64,000 bases of DNA, taken from contig NZ_VKCZ01000008.1 of NCBI RefSeq assembly GCF_009299835.1, positions 1 through 64,000 of the forward strand. Reading direction: 5' to 3'. The notes under the pieces were generated by a model. That model saw only the letters and a list, made by a program, of their open reading frames with translations. It was not told the origin of the DNA and searched no databases. Positions within the stretch are counted from its first letter, which is position 1; each line of letters begins with the position of its first letter. A program made the position numbers and the translations under genes. Shown piece by piece: positions 50,015-59,140 of this stretch. The DNA is from Microlunatus speluncae (lineage in GTDB: Bacteria; Actinomycetota; Actinomycetes; Propionibacteriales; Propionibacteriaceae).

Positions 50015-50860
50015 ATGAAGCTGATGACGATCTACGCCCACCCCGCGGACACGATCACCAACTGTGGCGGCACCCTGGCCCGGCACGCCGAGGCGGGCGA
50101 CGAGACCGTCGCCGTGATCCTCACCCACGGTGGCCGGATCCACCCCAACAAGTACGCCGAGGAGTGGCGCAAGGACGATCCCGACGCCGCCATCGTCGAC
50201 GCCGATGTCGAGGCGATCATCGCCAACAAGAAGGGCGAGCTGGAGCGGGCGGCCGACATCGTCGGGATCAGCCGGATCCACACCCTCGATCACGACGACG
50301 CGATGAGCACGGTGCGCGAGGACGTGGTGGACCAGACCGCCGAGCTGATCGCGCAGGAGGGTCCGGACGTGATCATCTGCGACTACCCGCTGAACGCCGC
50401 GTACACCACCAACACCCACACCGCGGCGACCATGACGGCCCTGGCGGCGATCGGCCGGGCGGCCACCTTCCTGAAGAACCTGGACGGCTCGGCCGAGGTC
50501 AACGTCCGCCAGGTGTTCTTCACCTCCTACCCGACGTTCGCCGCCGACGCGCTCAGCGTGAACGGGGTCCGGAACGATCTCTACGTCGACATCACCCCGG
50601 TGGTCGGGAAGAAGATCGCCGCGATGGACTGCTTCGGCTCCCAGGGCTACGACGGGCTGTTCGCCCGCAAGCTGATCGAGTCCAACAACGGCGAGCACGG
50701 CCGGGTCGCCGGCGTGAACTTCGCCGAGGCCTACGTGCGCCACTTCAACGAGACGCACCCCCTGCTGCCGGTCACCGACGCCGCCCTCGCGGCCGATCCG
50801 TTGACCCGCCACGTGACGTACTCCGAGATCGACCTCCGCGCCAGCTACCCGACCCGGTAG
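50015..50860 (+). CDS. PIG-L family deacetylase
   Basis: The 281-residue zinc deacetylase of the LmbE/MshB type removes N-acetyl groups from amino sugars or related compounds. The N-terminal motif is LMTIYAHPADTITNCGGTLARH, where most relatives have HPDD; here the first Asp is Ala and the second (metal ligand) Asp is kept. The distal part has ICDYPLNAAYTTNTHTAAT with the third His ligand, and the closing YVDITPVVGKKIAAMDCFGSQ is typical. ATG 50015 has AAAGG nine bases upstream; ATG 50009 is also possible. It heads a four-gene operon under an IclR-type promoter. Confidence 0.85.
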   Translation: MKLMTIYAHPADTITNCGGTLARHAEAGDETVAVILTHGGRIHPNKYAEEWRKDDPDAAIVDADVEAIIANKKGELERAADIVGISRIHTLDHDDAMSTVREDVVDQTAELIAQEGPDVIICDYPLNAAYTTNTHTAATMTALAAIGRAATFLKNLDGSAEVNVRQVFFTSYPTFAADALSVNGVRNDLYVDITPVVGKKIAAMDCFGSQGYDGLFARKLIESNNGEHGRVAGVNFAEAYVRHFNETHPLLPVTDAALAADPLTRHVTYSEIDLRASYPTR

Positions 50861-50868
50861 TCTGCGTT

Positions 50869-50887
50869 CTACTGTGTGAGGCAGTAG
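50869..50887. promoter_or_regulatory. Small inverted repeat before the ceramidase-like gene
   Basis: CTACTG-TGTGAGG-CAGTAG lies 29 bases before ATG 50916. Downstream TTCTGCTGAATG echoes TTCTGCGTTGAATG at the 49925 promoter. It could be an internal promoter or operator; support is weak. Confidence 0.3.
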
Positions 50888-50915
50888 TTCTGCTGAATGA
50901 GCCGAGGTTTTGGGG

Positions 50916-52283
50916 ATGGTCGCTCACGTGATGATGGTCGGCGCCAGCCTGGCCGACCTCACTCCCCCGCTCGGCACCGAACTGGCCGGGCTGTTCGACG
51001 ACCGGATCTCCACCGACGTGGAGAGCCCGCTGCTGGCGACCGCCTTCGCATTCGACTCCGAGGGCCGGGCCGTGCTGCTGATCGTCTGTGACCTGATCTA
51101 TCTCCCGGCCGACCTGGTCGACCGGGCGAAGACGATCATCACCGAGCGGGTCGGGGTGCCGGCCGACCGGGTGGTGATCTCCTGCACGCACACCCACACC
51201 GGACCGGCCACCATCGCGACCCGGGTCGGCGCGAAGGTCGACAGCCGTTACCTGGAAGGTCTTCCGGTCCGGATCGCCGAAGCCGCGGTGCTCGCCTGGG
51301 CCCGGCGGCGGCCGGCGACGATCGCGGTCGGCACGGCCACGGTCGACGGCATCTGCTTCAACCGGCGCTATTTCACCGACGATGACTTCGTGATCACCCA
51401 CTGGGGCAACCGGCCCGGCGAGCCGCGGCCGGCCGGGCCGACCGATCCGACGGTGACCGCGATCCTGGCCGAGGATCTCGACGGCCGCCCGTTCGCGCTG
51501 TGGGCCAACCTGTCGCTGCACTACGTCGGAATCGACGACGAGACCATGATCAGCTCCGACTACTACGGGCGGTTCGCCGCGGCGGTCCGGGCCCAGCTCG
51601 GTGATCAGGTGGTCGCCGCCCTGAGCAACGGCGCCTCCGGCGACATCAACAACGCCGATCCGCGGCGCCGGGTCACGCTGACCGGGACCCGGCGGTCGAC
51701 CCTGGTGGCCCGGGCCGTCGCCGCGGCCGCGGTCGCCGCGACCGCGATGGCCGAGCGCCGCCGCGAGATCGTCGTCGACGCCCGCAGCCTGCCGTACCGG
51801 GCCGATCGCTATCCGGTCACCGCCGCCGATCTTGAACTGGCGGCGAAGATCATCGGGGCCGAGGCCCTTCGACAGGCTCAGGGAACAGACCAAGCCTTGC
51901 CGGCAGCCTGGTTCAGCTATGCCCGCGGCAACCCGGTGCCCGAGCCGCTCGGTCGGCGGTTCGCCCACAACCTGGCCGAGCTGGCCGAGCTCCCCGAAAC
52001 GCGCCCGACCACGATCGGCCTGATCACCCTCGGTGAGCTCGGCCTGGTGGCACTGCCGGGCGAGGTCTTCGTCGAGCACGGCCTGCGGCTGAAGGAGCAC
52101 TCGCCGCACCGGTTGACGGCGATCATCGGACTGGCCAATGATCATCTGGGCTACCTGCCCACCCGGCGGGCGTACGAGCTCGGCGGCTACGAGACCTGGC
52201 GCAGCCCGACCTCGTGGACCCGGCCGGGCACCGGCGAGGAGCTGGTCGAGACCGTCCTGGAGGCTTGGAAGGAGCATCGATGA
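50916..52283 (+). CDS. Neutral/alkaline ceramidase-like protein carrying an in-frame repeat
   Basis: The 455-residue product matches the neutral-ceramidase N-terminal-domain family that acts as hydrolases on diverse substrates in bacteria: VGASLADLTPPLGTELAG, VISCTHTHTGPATIATR (zinc-type HTHT), WANLSLHYVG, SNGASGDINNADPRR (nucleophile Ser region) and LVALPGEVFVEHGLRLKE. There is no signal peptide. Residues near 316-324 (ALRQAQGTDQ) are encoded by a copy of the palindromic repeat and form an insertion in a variable loop. ATG 50916 has GAGG eight bases upstream. It overlaps the next gene (ATGA). Confidence 0.8.
   Translation: MVAHVMMVGASLADLTPPLGTELAGLFDDRISTDVESPLLATAFAFDSEGRAVLLIVCDLIYLPADLVDRAKTIITERVGVPADRVVISCTHTHTGPATIATRVGAKVDSRYLEGLPVRIAEAAVLAWARRRPATIAVGTATVDGICFNRRYFTDDDFVITHWGNRPGEPRPAGPTDPTVTAILAEDLDGRPFALWANLSLHYVGIDDETMISSDYYGRFAAAVRAQLGDQVVAALSNGASGDINNADPRRRVTLTGTRRSTLVARAVAAAAVAATAMAERRREIVVDARSLPYRADRYPVTAADLELAAKIIGAEALRQAQGTDQALPAAWFSYARGNPVPEPLGRRFAHNLAELAELPETRPTTIGLITLGELGLVALPGEVFVEHGLRLKEHSPHRLTAIIGLANDHLGYLPTRRAYELGGYETWRSPTSWTRPGTGEELVETVLEAWKEHR
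51865..51886. repeat. Palindromic repeat inserted in frame within the ceramidase-like gene
   Basis: CCCTTCGACAGGCTCAGGG plus AAC. The copy length is compatible with the frame and adds ALRQAQG to the protein without breaking it. Confidence 0.8.
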
Positions 52284-52906
52284 CCGATCGCTGGCACGAT
52301 CGTTTCGCCTCCTGCGGCACCGGGGTGGTGATCGAGCCGGACGTGCAGATCGAGCATCCGGAGCTGTTCCACGTCGGTGACCGGGTCCGGCTCGGTCGCG
52401 GGTTCTACAGCCAGGGCGCGACCCGGGTGACGATCGGACCGGACAGCGCGTTCTATCCGCACTGCTTCCTGCAGGGCAGCGGCCGGCTGGAGCTCGCCGC
52501 CGAGGTCGACTTCTATCCCGGCAGCTATCTGTCGGTCGGCGGCGAGCACGGCGTGATCAGCGTCGGCCGGAAGAGCCACTTCGCCGCCGGGGGTGCGATC
52601 TACGGCGGCGGCGGGGTCAGTCTCGGTACCTACTGCAACATCGCCGCGCACGTGGTGATCACCTCGGTCCAGCACGATCCTCGGCGTCATGATCAACCGA
52701 TGGCGTTGGCCCCGTCCACCGCCGCGCCGGTCACCATCGCCGACGACGTCTGGCTCGGCGCCAACGCCACCGTGGTCCAGGGCGTCACCATCGCCGAGGG
52801 CTGCATTCTCGGTGCCAACGGCGTGCTGACTCGCGACACCGAACCGTTCGGCATCTACGCCGGGGTGCCGGCCCGGCGGATCTCCGACCGCCGCCCCGCC
52901 TCCTGA
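52280..52906 (+). CDS. Left-handed beta-helix acyltransferase (hexapeptide family)
   Basis: The 208-residue protein consists of hexapeptide turns ([LIV]-G-x4): VVIEPDVQIEHPELFHVGDRVRLGRG, VTIGPDSAFYPHCFLQG, GVISVGRKSHFAAGGAIYGGGGVSLG, and the closing VTIADDVWLGANATVVQGVTIAEGCILGANGVLTRD followed by GIYAGVPARRI, the signature of maltose/galactoside O-acetyltransferase-like enzymes. It transfers acyl groups, usually from acetyl-CoA, to sugars. GGAAGGAG precedes the ATG. Its partner genes (deacetylase, D-aminoacylase) handle N-acyl groups, so it may work in the reverse direction or on a product. Confidence 0.85.
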   Translation: MTDRWHDRFASCGTGVVIEPDVQIEHPELFHVGDRVRLGRGFYSQGATRVTIGPDSAFYPHCFLQGSGRLELAAEVDFYPGSYLSVGGEHGVISVGRKSHFAAGGAIYGGGGVSLGTYCNIAAHVVITSVQHDPRRHDQPMALAPSTAAPVTIADDVWLGANATVVQGVTIAEGCILGANGVLTRDTEPFGIYAGVPARRISDRRPAS

Positions 52907-52908
52907 TC

Positions 52909-54483
52909 ATGACCGAGCTCCTGATCACCGGCGGCAGCCTGCTCGACGGCACCGACGGGCCCGCCCGGACCGCGGAACTGTTGATCAAGGACGATCGGAT
53001 CGCGGCGGTGCTGCCCGCCGGCACCGAGGTCGCCGGCGCCGAACGGCTGGAGGCCCGCGGGCAGATCGTCGCCCCGGGATTCATCGATGTGCACACCCAT
53101 TCCGACGTCAGTGTGCTGCTGGACGGGCGCGCGGAGAGCAAGCTCCACCAGGGCGTGACGACCGAGGTGATCGGCAACTGCGGATTCTCCCCGTATCCAT
53201 TAACGGCCGCGCACCGGCGGGATCAGCTGGATCTGCTGGCCGGGATCGGTGACGATCCGATCGAGGCCGACTGGACCGACCTGGACGGCTACGCCGCCGT
53301 CTTCGCCGAACGGGGAGTGGCGATCAACGTCGCGCCGCTGGTCGGCCACGGCCAGTTGCGGATCGCCGCGGCCGGGCTGGCGCCGGAACTCGACGCCGAT
53401 CAGTTGCGCACCGGGCAGCGGCTGCTGGCCGAGCTGCTCGACCAGGGCGCGTTCGGGATGTCGACCGGCCTGACCTATCTGCCGTCCCGATTCGCCGGCA
53501 CCGCCGAGCTGGTCGGGCTGTGCCGCATCCTGCGCCGGTCGGACGCGCTCTACGCGACCCATGCCCGGGACGAGGGGCCGGAGTCGATCGAGGAGGCGGC
53601 CGCGCTCGGGGCGACGACCGGTGTCCGGGTGCAGTACTCGCACCTGGCGATCAACCATCCCGACCACTGGGGCGAGGCGGCCGACCTGGTCGCCCGGTTC
53701 GACCGGCACCGGGCCGCGGGCGTCGACCTGGCCTACGACGTCTATCCCTACGACGCCTCGGCCTCGGCGCTGACCCAGTACCTGCCGGCGTGGGTGCAGG
53801 CCGGCGGCATCGCCGCGATGACCTCGCGGCTGGCCGAGCCGGCCACTCGACGCCGCGCGGCCGACGAGCTGGCCCGCGGCTGGGGCCGGGGCGTGCCGTG
53901 GCTCTGGGACCGGGTGATCCTGTCCCGGACCGACGGGCTGGTCGGTGCCCGGGAGGGCCTGACGGTGGCGGAGGCGGCGGCCGAGCTGAACGTCGCGGAG
54001 CCGGAGCTGGTGCTGGAGCTGTGCCGGGCGGGCGGCAACCGGGTCCAGGTGGTGCTGCGCTACCGGACCGAGCAGGACATGCGGACCTTCCTCCGACAGC
54101 CGTACGCCCTGATCGGCTCGGACGGATCGGCGCTGCCGTACCGGATCGACCGCCAGCCGCACCCGCGGGCCTACGGCGCCCACGCCCGGGTGCTCGGCCG
54201 GTACGTCCGCGACCTCGGCGACCTGTCCCTCGGCGCGGCGATCCACCGGCTGACCGGCGCCGCCGCCGACCGGATCGGGATCACCGACCGGGGCCGGCTG
54301 AGACCCGGGCTGGCCGCGGACGTCGTGATCTTCGATCCGGCCACGGTGGCCGACCGGGCCACGTTCCTGGAGCCGGCCCAGCCGCCGGTCGGCATCCGGC
54401 AGGTCCTGGTCAACGGCGCACCCGTGATCCGGGACGGCCGCCAGACACCGGCTCGGCCCGGTCGGGTGTTGCGTCGTGGGTGA
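52909..54483 (+). CDS. N-acyl-D-amino-acid deacylase family amidohydrolase (second copy)
   Basis: The 524-residue D-aminoacylase-like enzyme has LLITGGSLLDGTDGPA, IVAPGFIDVHTHSDVSVLL (HxH), TTEVIGNCGFSPYPL (Cys ligand), YATHARDEGPESIEEA, VQYSHLAINHPDHWG and LIGSDGSALPY with HPRAYGAHARVLGRYVRDL. It is a paralogue of the gene at 35361-37001, with the same order of motifs. It starts as TGA-TC-ATG after the acyltransferase. Two such enzymes on opposite sides of one transporter suggest related but different N-acyl substrates. Confidence 0.87.
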   Translation: MTELLITGGSLLDGTDGPARTAELLIKDDRIAAVLPAGTEVAGAERLEARGQIVAPGFIDVHTHSDVSVLLDGRAESKLHQGVTTEVIGNCGFSPYPLTAAHRRDQLDLLAGIGDDPIEADWTDLDGYAAVFAERGVAINVAPLVGHGQLRIAAAGLAPELDADQLRTGQRLLAELLDQGAFGMSTGLTYLPSRFAGTAELVGLCRILRRSDALYATHARDEGPESIEEAAALGATTGVRVQYSHLAINHPDHWGEAADLVARFDRHRAAGVDLAYDVYPYDASASALTQYLPAWVQAGGIAAMTSRLAEPATRRRAADELARGWGRGVPWLWDRVILSRTDGLVGAREGLTVAEAAAELNVAEPELVLELCRAGGNRVQVVLRYRTEQDMRTFLRQPYALIGSDGSALPYRIDRQPHPRAYGAHARVLGRYVRDLGDLSLGAAIHRLTGAAADRIGITDRGRLRPGLAADVVIFDPATVADRATFLEPAQPPVGIRQVLVNGAPVIRDGRQTPARPGRVLRRG

Positions 54484-54486
54484 GGG

Positions 54487-54753
54487 TCAGCCGGCGAGCG
54501 GATGCGCGGTCCGCCACGCGTCCGGGATCACTCGGTATTCCCGTTGTCGAAGCTCGCGGATGATCCGCTGCTCGGCACGCGCGAGCTCGATCAGTGTGCC
54601 GTTCACGGGTTGTCGGTCCGCCTCGTCCCGGTCACGGCAGAACGTCGCCGTACGCCGGATCGTATCTTCGGTGTCCGCGAGCCGCATGATCAACTCGCGC
54701 ACGGACAGTCGTCCCAGTTCGTCGTCCATAACCACCTCGAACAGTCGTGTCAC
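54487..54753 (-). CDS. Small hypothetical protein
   Basis: An 88-residue, mostly helical, charged protein from a GTG start: ELGRLSVRELIMRLADTEDTIRR, a central RDRDEADRQPVNGT and LIELARAEQRIIRELRQREY with a coiled-coil feel. It converges with the D-aminoacylase three bases away. No family is recognised. Codon use is acceptable but not strongly biased, so it may be real or a chance frame. Confidence 0.45.
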   Translation of the reverse strand: MTRLFEVVMDDELGRLSVRELIMRLADTEDTIRRTATFCRDRDEADRQPVNGTLIELARAEQRIIRELRQREYRVIPDAWRTAHPLAG

Positions 54754-54914
54754 ACCCGCACAGGGTCCCTCCCCTGCTGCCTGAGGTCGTTCCTGATTCT
54801 TGATGTCGCCTCGACCCGTGTCAACCGTTCAGGTGAACCAGATCACACACCGAAACACCGAGTTTCCGGGCTTGCGCCCCGTCGATCACGCCAGAACCAA
54901 TTAATCGTGCGCCC

Positions 54915-54944
54915 TTGACAAATTGCCGGAAGCCTTGCGACTCT
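54915..54944 (+). promoter_or_regulatory. Candidate promoter of the sugar-binding lipoprotein gene
   Basis: TTGACA (54915-54920), 18 bases, GACTCT (54939-54944), then ATG at 54952 with no ribosome binding site; a leaderless transcript is likely. The -35 is perfect and the -10 poor, as in regulated promoters. Confidence 0.45.
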
Positions 54945-54951
54945 CTGCTGC

Positions 54952-56580
54952 ATGGCGAAGATCGATTCCCGACCGTTGACCCGGCGGACACTGATCGGGG
55001 CCGGCGCGGCACTCGGGCTGGCCGGGGTCGTGACCGGATGCTCCAACGGCGGCCGCGGCGGATCCTCCGGCGCCAACGACGCCGCCTCGAAGGCGAAGGT
55101 CCGGCCGGCCTACCTGCGGTACGAGGGGGTCGAGCCCGATCTGCCGGGCCACGAGTTCGGCATCCCCGACGCCTACCTCCGCTACCCGGCCGACCCGGTG
55201 CGGGTGATCACCGATCCGCCCGGCGACGGGAAGCCGATCGAGGTGCTGACGAGCACCAACACCCCGATCCCGCCCAAGCTCAGCCAGAACGAGTTCTGGC
55301 AGCGGTTCAACGAGCGGGTCGGCTCGCCGGTGCAGATCAATCTCACGCCGTCGGTCGACTACGGCCAGAAGTTCGCCACCGCCGTGGCCGGCGACACCCT
55401 GGGCGACATCTTCATGATCGGCGCCATCCCGCAGAAACCGCAGCTGCTGGCGGCCAAGGCCGTCGACCTGACCCCGCACCTGTCCGGCGACAAGATCAAG
55501 AAGTATCCGTTCCTGGCCAACCTGCCCGACACCAGTTGGAACGCGGCGATCTTCGACGGCAAGATCTACGGCGTCCCGATCCCGCGCGGAGCGATCAGCA
55601 CCGAGGTCCTGTACGCCCGCAAGGACGTCTTCGAGTCCCAGGGGCTGCCACTGGAGGTGACGAGCGCCGAGGAGTTCGTCCAGCTCTGCCGGCAGCTCAC
55701 CGACGCCCGGCGGAACCGGTTCGCGCTGGCCGACCTGCCGACCCAGTTCGTCCGCAACATGTTCGCCATCCCCAACGCCTGGAGCGAGGCCGACGGCCGG
55801 CTGGTCAGCAGCCTGGAGGATCCGGCGCAGCAGGACGCCCTCGCCCTGCTGCAGCAACTCTGGAAGTCCGGCTTCGTTCACCCCGACGCTTTCACCGGGC
55901 AGAACCATGATCGAAAGACCCGGTTCGGCAACGGCACCGGCCCGTTGGTCCCGGGCACCTTCAGCGGCTGGCCGACCTATCTGCAGACGATGGCGCCGGG
56001 AGGAGAGATCGCGATCATCGGTCCGCCCGCGCACGACGGGTCCGGCGTCGGCCACACCTGGCTCGGCGCTCCGACGATCTCGGTCACCGCCATCAGCAAG
56101 GCGGCCGAGGGCCGGGTCGAGACGATGCTGGCGTACCTGAACTATCTGGCCGCCCCGTTCGGGACGAGCGAATACCTGTTCCGCAAGTACGGCACCGAGG
56201 GTGTCGATCATGACTTGGTCGACGGGAACCCGGTGCTGACGCAGCTGGGGTTCGCCGAGACTCAGCTGGGCCTGGCGTATCAGGCCGACGGACCGTGGGC
56301 GATCTTCCTGCCCGAACGGACCGGAAGCAGCCAGGCCTGCTTCGACGCGATGAAGGAGATCTGCCCCGACGCGCTGGCCAATCCGGTCGACGGCCTCTAC
56401 TCCGAGACCAACATCCGCAAGGGCGGCCAGCTCAACCGCGACATCGACAGTCTGACCAGCGACATCATCCAGGGCCGCAAACCGGTGTCGGCCTGGACGC
56501 AGGGAGTCGCGAAGTGGAAGAGCGCCGGCGGCGACAAGATCGCCGACGAGCTGTACGCCGCCTACTCGGCCGCCCGCTGA
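54952..56580 (+). CDS. Family-1 extracellular sugar-binding lipoprotein (LipO/YtcQ type)
   Basis: The 542-residue binding protein has a twin-arginine lipoprotein signal (LTRRTLIGAGAALGLAGVVTGC; RR 11-12, acylated C30), then PIEVLTSTNTPIPPKLSQNEFWQRFNERVG and DYGQKFATAVAGDTLGDIFMIG, the family-1 SBP core, and a C-terminal lobe ending WKSAGGDKIADELYAAYSAAR. The length of over 500 residues and the partner permeases at 61-63 kb (LplB/LplC type) place it with LipO-type carriers of uronide or pectin oligosaccharides. It is not next to the permeases but is in the same locus. Confidence 0.88.
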   Translation: MAKIDSRPLTRRTLIGAGAALGLAGVVTGCSNGGRGGSSGANDAASKAKVRPAYLRYEGVEPDLPGHEFGIPDAYLRYPADPVRVITDPPGDGKPIEVLTSTNTPIPPKLSQNEFWQRFNERVGSPVQINLTPSVDYGQKFATAVAGDTLGDIFMIGAIPQKPQLLAAKAVDLTPHLSGDKIKKYPFLANLPDTSWNAAIFDGKIYGVPIPRGAISTEVLYARKDVFESQGLPLEVTSAEEFVQLCRQLTDARRNRFALADLPTQFVRNMFAIPNAWSEADGRLVSSLEDPAQQDALALLQQLWKSGFVHPDAFTGQNHDRKTRFGNGTGPLVPGTFSGWPTYLQTMAPGGEIAIIGPPAHDGSGVGHTWLGAPTISVTAISKAAEGRVETMLAYLNYLAAPFGTSEYLFRKYGTEGVDHDLVDGNPVLTQLGFAETQLGLAYQADGPWAIFLPERTGSSQACFDAMKEICPDALANPVDGLYSETNIRKGGQLNRDIDSLTSDIIQGRKPVSAWTQGVAKWKSAGGDKIADELYAAYSAAR

Positions 56581-56609
56581 CCGCTCGGACCGAAGGGAGT
56601 CGCCGTCCT

Positions 56610-57905
56610 GTGAGCCGGCCGAACATCATCTACCTCCACACCCACGACACCGGGCGCCACATCGAGCCCTACGGGGCGCCGATCCGCACCCCGCGGCTGC
56701 AGCAGTTCGCCGAAGAGTCGGTGGTGTTCCGCAACGCCCACTCGGTCGCGCCGACCTGCTCCCCGAGCCGGGCCGGGTTGCTGACCGGGCAGTGGGCCCA
56801 CACCGCCGGCATGCTCGGCCTGGCCCACCGCGGCCACCGGCTGAGGGACTACGGCCGGCATCTGGTCCACACCCTGCACCGGCACGGCTACACCTCGGCG
56901 CTGGCCGGGGTCCAGCACGAAGCGACCGGTGCCGACGCGGCGACGAAGATCATCGGCTATCACGAGCGGTTGCCGGTTGATCAAGCTCTGGCGCCGGCCC
57001 GCCGCGACGCGGCCGTGAACTATCTGCGACGCGATCACGACCGGCCGTTCTTCCTCTCGATCGGCCTGCAGGAGACCCACACGATGCCGTCCACCGGGTG
57101 GCTCTTCGGTCATCCCGGCACCGACGACCGGTGGAACGCGCCGGCTCCGACGATGCCGGACACGATGATCACCCGGCGGGACATGGCGTCGTTCCAGGCG
57201 GCCGCGCTGCAGGTCGACCAGACCCTTGGCGCGGTCCTGGACACGCTGCAGGAGCAGGGTCTGGCGGAGAACACGATCGTCCTGGTGACCACCGATCACG
57301 GCCTGGCGATGCCCGGGATGAAGTGCACGCTCGGCGCCGCCGGCACCGGGGTGATGATGATGCTGCGTGGCCCCGGTCTGCCGGCCGGACTCGCCGTCGA
57401 CTCCCTGGTCAGCCAGGTCGATGTGTTCCCCACCCTGTGTGCGCTGCTCGACCTCGAATCACCGTCGTGGCTCCAGGGTCGGTCCCTGCTGCCGGCGCTC
57501 GCCGGCCGGCCGGTCCGGGACGAGACGTTCGCCGAGATCACGTACCACGTCGCCTATCAGCCGCAGCGTGCCATCCGCACCGACCGGTGGCTCTACGTCC
57601 GGTCGTTCGACGACTGGGACCGGCCCCGGCTGCCCAATGTGGACGCGTCACCGAGCAAGAAGCTGTGGATCGACGCGGGCTGGGCGGAGCAGCAGACCCC
57701 GACGGTACGGCTGCACGACCTCACCCTCGATCCGCACGAACTGCGCAATCTGGCCGACTGTCCGACCGCGGCGGCGACCCGAGCCGACCTGGATCGACGG
57801 CTCGAGAGTTGGATGACCGAAACCGACGATCCGCTGCTGCGCGGCCCGGTCCCGCCGCCCGCCGGGTTTCCTCCCGAACCGCCCGGTGCCCGGTCGCTAC
57901 GCTGA
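56610..57905 (+). CDS. Type I sulfatase
   Basis: The 431-residue alkaline-phosphatase-fold sulfatase has RPNIIYLHTHDTGRHIEPYG at the start, the modification motif C-S-P-S-R (C50-R54) in APTCSPSRAGLLTG, from which formylglycine is made, and VTTDHGLAMPGMKCTLGAAG for the distal metal Asp-His pair. The first metal motif is HTHDTG where relatives have DD. There is no signal peptide, so it desulfates an imported sugar. GAAGGGAG precedes GTG 56610. It lies between the sugar-binding protein and a ROK regulator. Confidence 0.9.
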   Translation: MSRPNIIYLHTHDTGRHIEPYGAPIRTPRLQQFAEESVVFRNAHSVAPTCSPSRAGLLTGQWAHTAGMLGLAHRGHRLRDYGRHLVHTLHRHGYTSALAGVQHEATGADAATKIIGYHERLPVDQALAPARRDAAVNYLRRDHDRPFFLSIGLQETHTMPSTGWLFGHPGTDDRWNAPAPTMPDTMITRRDMASFQAAALQVDQTLGAVLDTLQEQGLAENTIVLVTTDHGLAMPGMKCTLGAAGTGVMMMLRGPGLPAGLAVDSLVSQVDVFPTLCALLDLESPSWLQGRSLLPALAGRPVRDETFAEITYHVAYQPQRAIRTDRWLYVRSFDDWDRPRLPNVDASPSKKLWIDAGWAEQQTPTVRLHDLTLDPHELRNLADCPTAAATRADLDRRLESWMTETDDPLLRGPVPPPAGFPPEPPGARSLR

Positions 57906-57909
57906 GCCG

Positions 57910-59088
57910 GTGGCCTCCCGCACTGACCTCATGGTGCGCCAGCGCAACGCGACCGCCTCGGCGATCATGCGGACCCTCGTCCGGGAGGGACCGATCGGGC
58001 GCAAGGAGCTCGCCGCGGCGACCGGGGTCAGCTTCACCACGATCACCAAGACCGTGGCGGAGTTGATCGAGCTCGGCGCGCTGACGGAAGCGGCGCCGGC
58101 GGCCCCACGCGGGGCCGGCCGACCGGCCGTGCCGCTCGACCTGCCGGGCCGGCAGCGGCTCGTGGTCGGCGCCCACCTGCACCCGGGGAGCACCACCTGC
58201 GGCGCCTTCACGCTGCGCGGCGAACGGGTGGCTTGGCGAGCGGCACCCGCCCACGGCCGGACCCAGCGGGAACGGATCGAGGAGGCGGCCCAGCTGGTCG
58301 ACGAGGTGGTGACCGAGGCGGGGGTCGAGGCCGTCCTGGGCATCGGGATGGTGACCCCCTGGGCCGAGGTGCACCACGGCGCACCGCCGCCGCTGCTGTC
58401 CGACGTCGATCACGACGAGCTCCGCGCCGGGCTGCGGCGACGACTCCCGCACCCGGTGCGGCTCGAGCCCAACGTCCGCGCGATGGCGGTCGAGCACTAC
58501 TGGTGGAACGACGGCGGCGACGACGTCCTGACCGTGCTCGTCGGGCGATCCGTCCGGGTGGCGCAGATGCGCGGCGGCGAACTGGTCTGGGACGGCCCGG
58601 GGGCGGGCGGGCTCGTCTCCCACCTCGTCGTCCCCGGCTCCGGCTTCGGCTGCGAATGTGGCCAGGTCGGCTGTGTCAAGGCGACCTGCACCGACGACGC
58701 GCTGGTCCGGCGGGCCGTAGCGGGCGGGCTACTACCGCCGGGCTCGGCACAGCACGACCTGTATCCCCGCACCGACCCGGAGCCGCTGCGTCAACTGCGC
58801 CGCGACCGGGCCGAGGAGCTGGGTCGGGTGATCCCGCTGATCATGAGTCTGGTCGCCCCGGCCCAGACCGTCGTGCGGGGCCGATTGGGCACCCCGGAGG
58901 AGATCTCGGCCTGCATCGACGCGATCCGCCACCGCTACCGCGCCCTGGTCGGACGCGACCCCGACGTCAAGTACTACGACGGCGGCCGCCCCGACCTCTG
59001 GGCCCGCGGCTCCGCCGCCCTCGCCCTCGACCGCTACCTCGCCTCGCCCCTCGAACACGAAACCTCCCGACTTGTCAGAACTGAGTAG
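57910..59088 (+). CDS. ROK-family transcriptional regulator (NagC/Mlc/XylR type)
   Basis: The 392-residue ROK repressor has a winged helix at residues ~11-62 (ATASAIMRTLVREGPIGRKELAAATGVSFTTITKTVAELIELGAL) and the ROK sugar-kinase-like domain with LGIGMVTPWAEVHHG and the zinc site GCECGQVGCVKATC (C248, C250, C255, C260). The gene is leaderless: TACGCT (57898-57903) lies six bases before GTG 57910, inside the sulfatase end. It probably senses the sugar released in this locus. Its last residues (RLVRTE) and stop are formed by the arm of a terminator hairpin. Confidence 0.88.
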   Translation: MASRTDLMVRQRNATASAIMRTLVREGPIGRKELAAATGVSFTTITKTVAELIELGALTEAAPAAPRGAGRPAVPLDLPGRQRLVVGAHLHPGSTTCGAFTLRGERVAWRAAPAHGRTQRERIEEAAQLVDEVVTEAGVEAVLGIGMVTPWAEVHHGAPPPLLSDVDHDELRAGLRRRLPHPVRLEPNVRAMAVEHYWWNDGGDDVLTVLVGRSVRVAQMRGGELVWDGPGAGGLVSHLVVPGSGFGCECGQVGCVKATCTDDALVRRAVAGGLLPPGSAQHDLYPRTDPEPLRQLRRDRAEELGRVIPLIMSLVAPAQTVVRGRLGTPEEISACIDAIRHRYRALVGRDPDVKYYDGGRPDLWARGSAALALDRYLASPLEHETSRLVRTE

Positions 59089-59129
59089 CCCTATGGCACA
59101 ACTCAGTTCTGACAACTCGGCGGGAGGTT
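59061..59129 (+). terminator. Long-stem terminator (CGACTTGTCAGA family), overlapping the ROK stop
   Basis: An outer stem AACCTCCCG / CGGGAGGTT (59061-59069, 59121-59129) and an inner stem TTGTCAGAACTGAGT / ACTCAGTTCTGACAA (59072-59086, 59101-59115) form one hairpin. The TAG stop of the ROK gene lies in the left arm. The inner arms match the 29217 element. Confidence 0.8.
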
Positions 59130-59140
59130 GTGGATAACCC

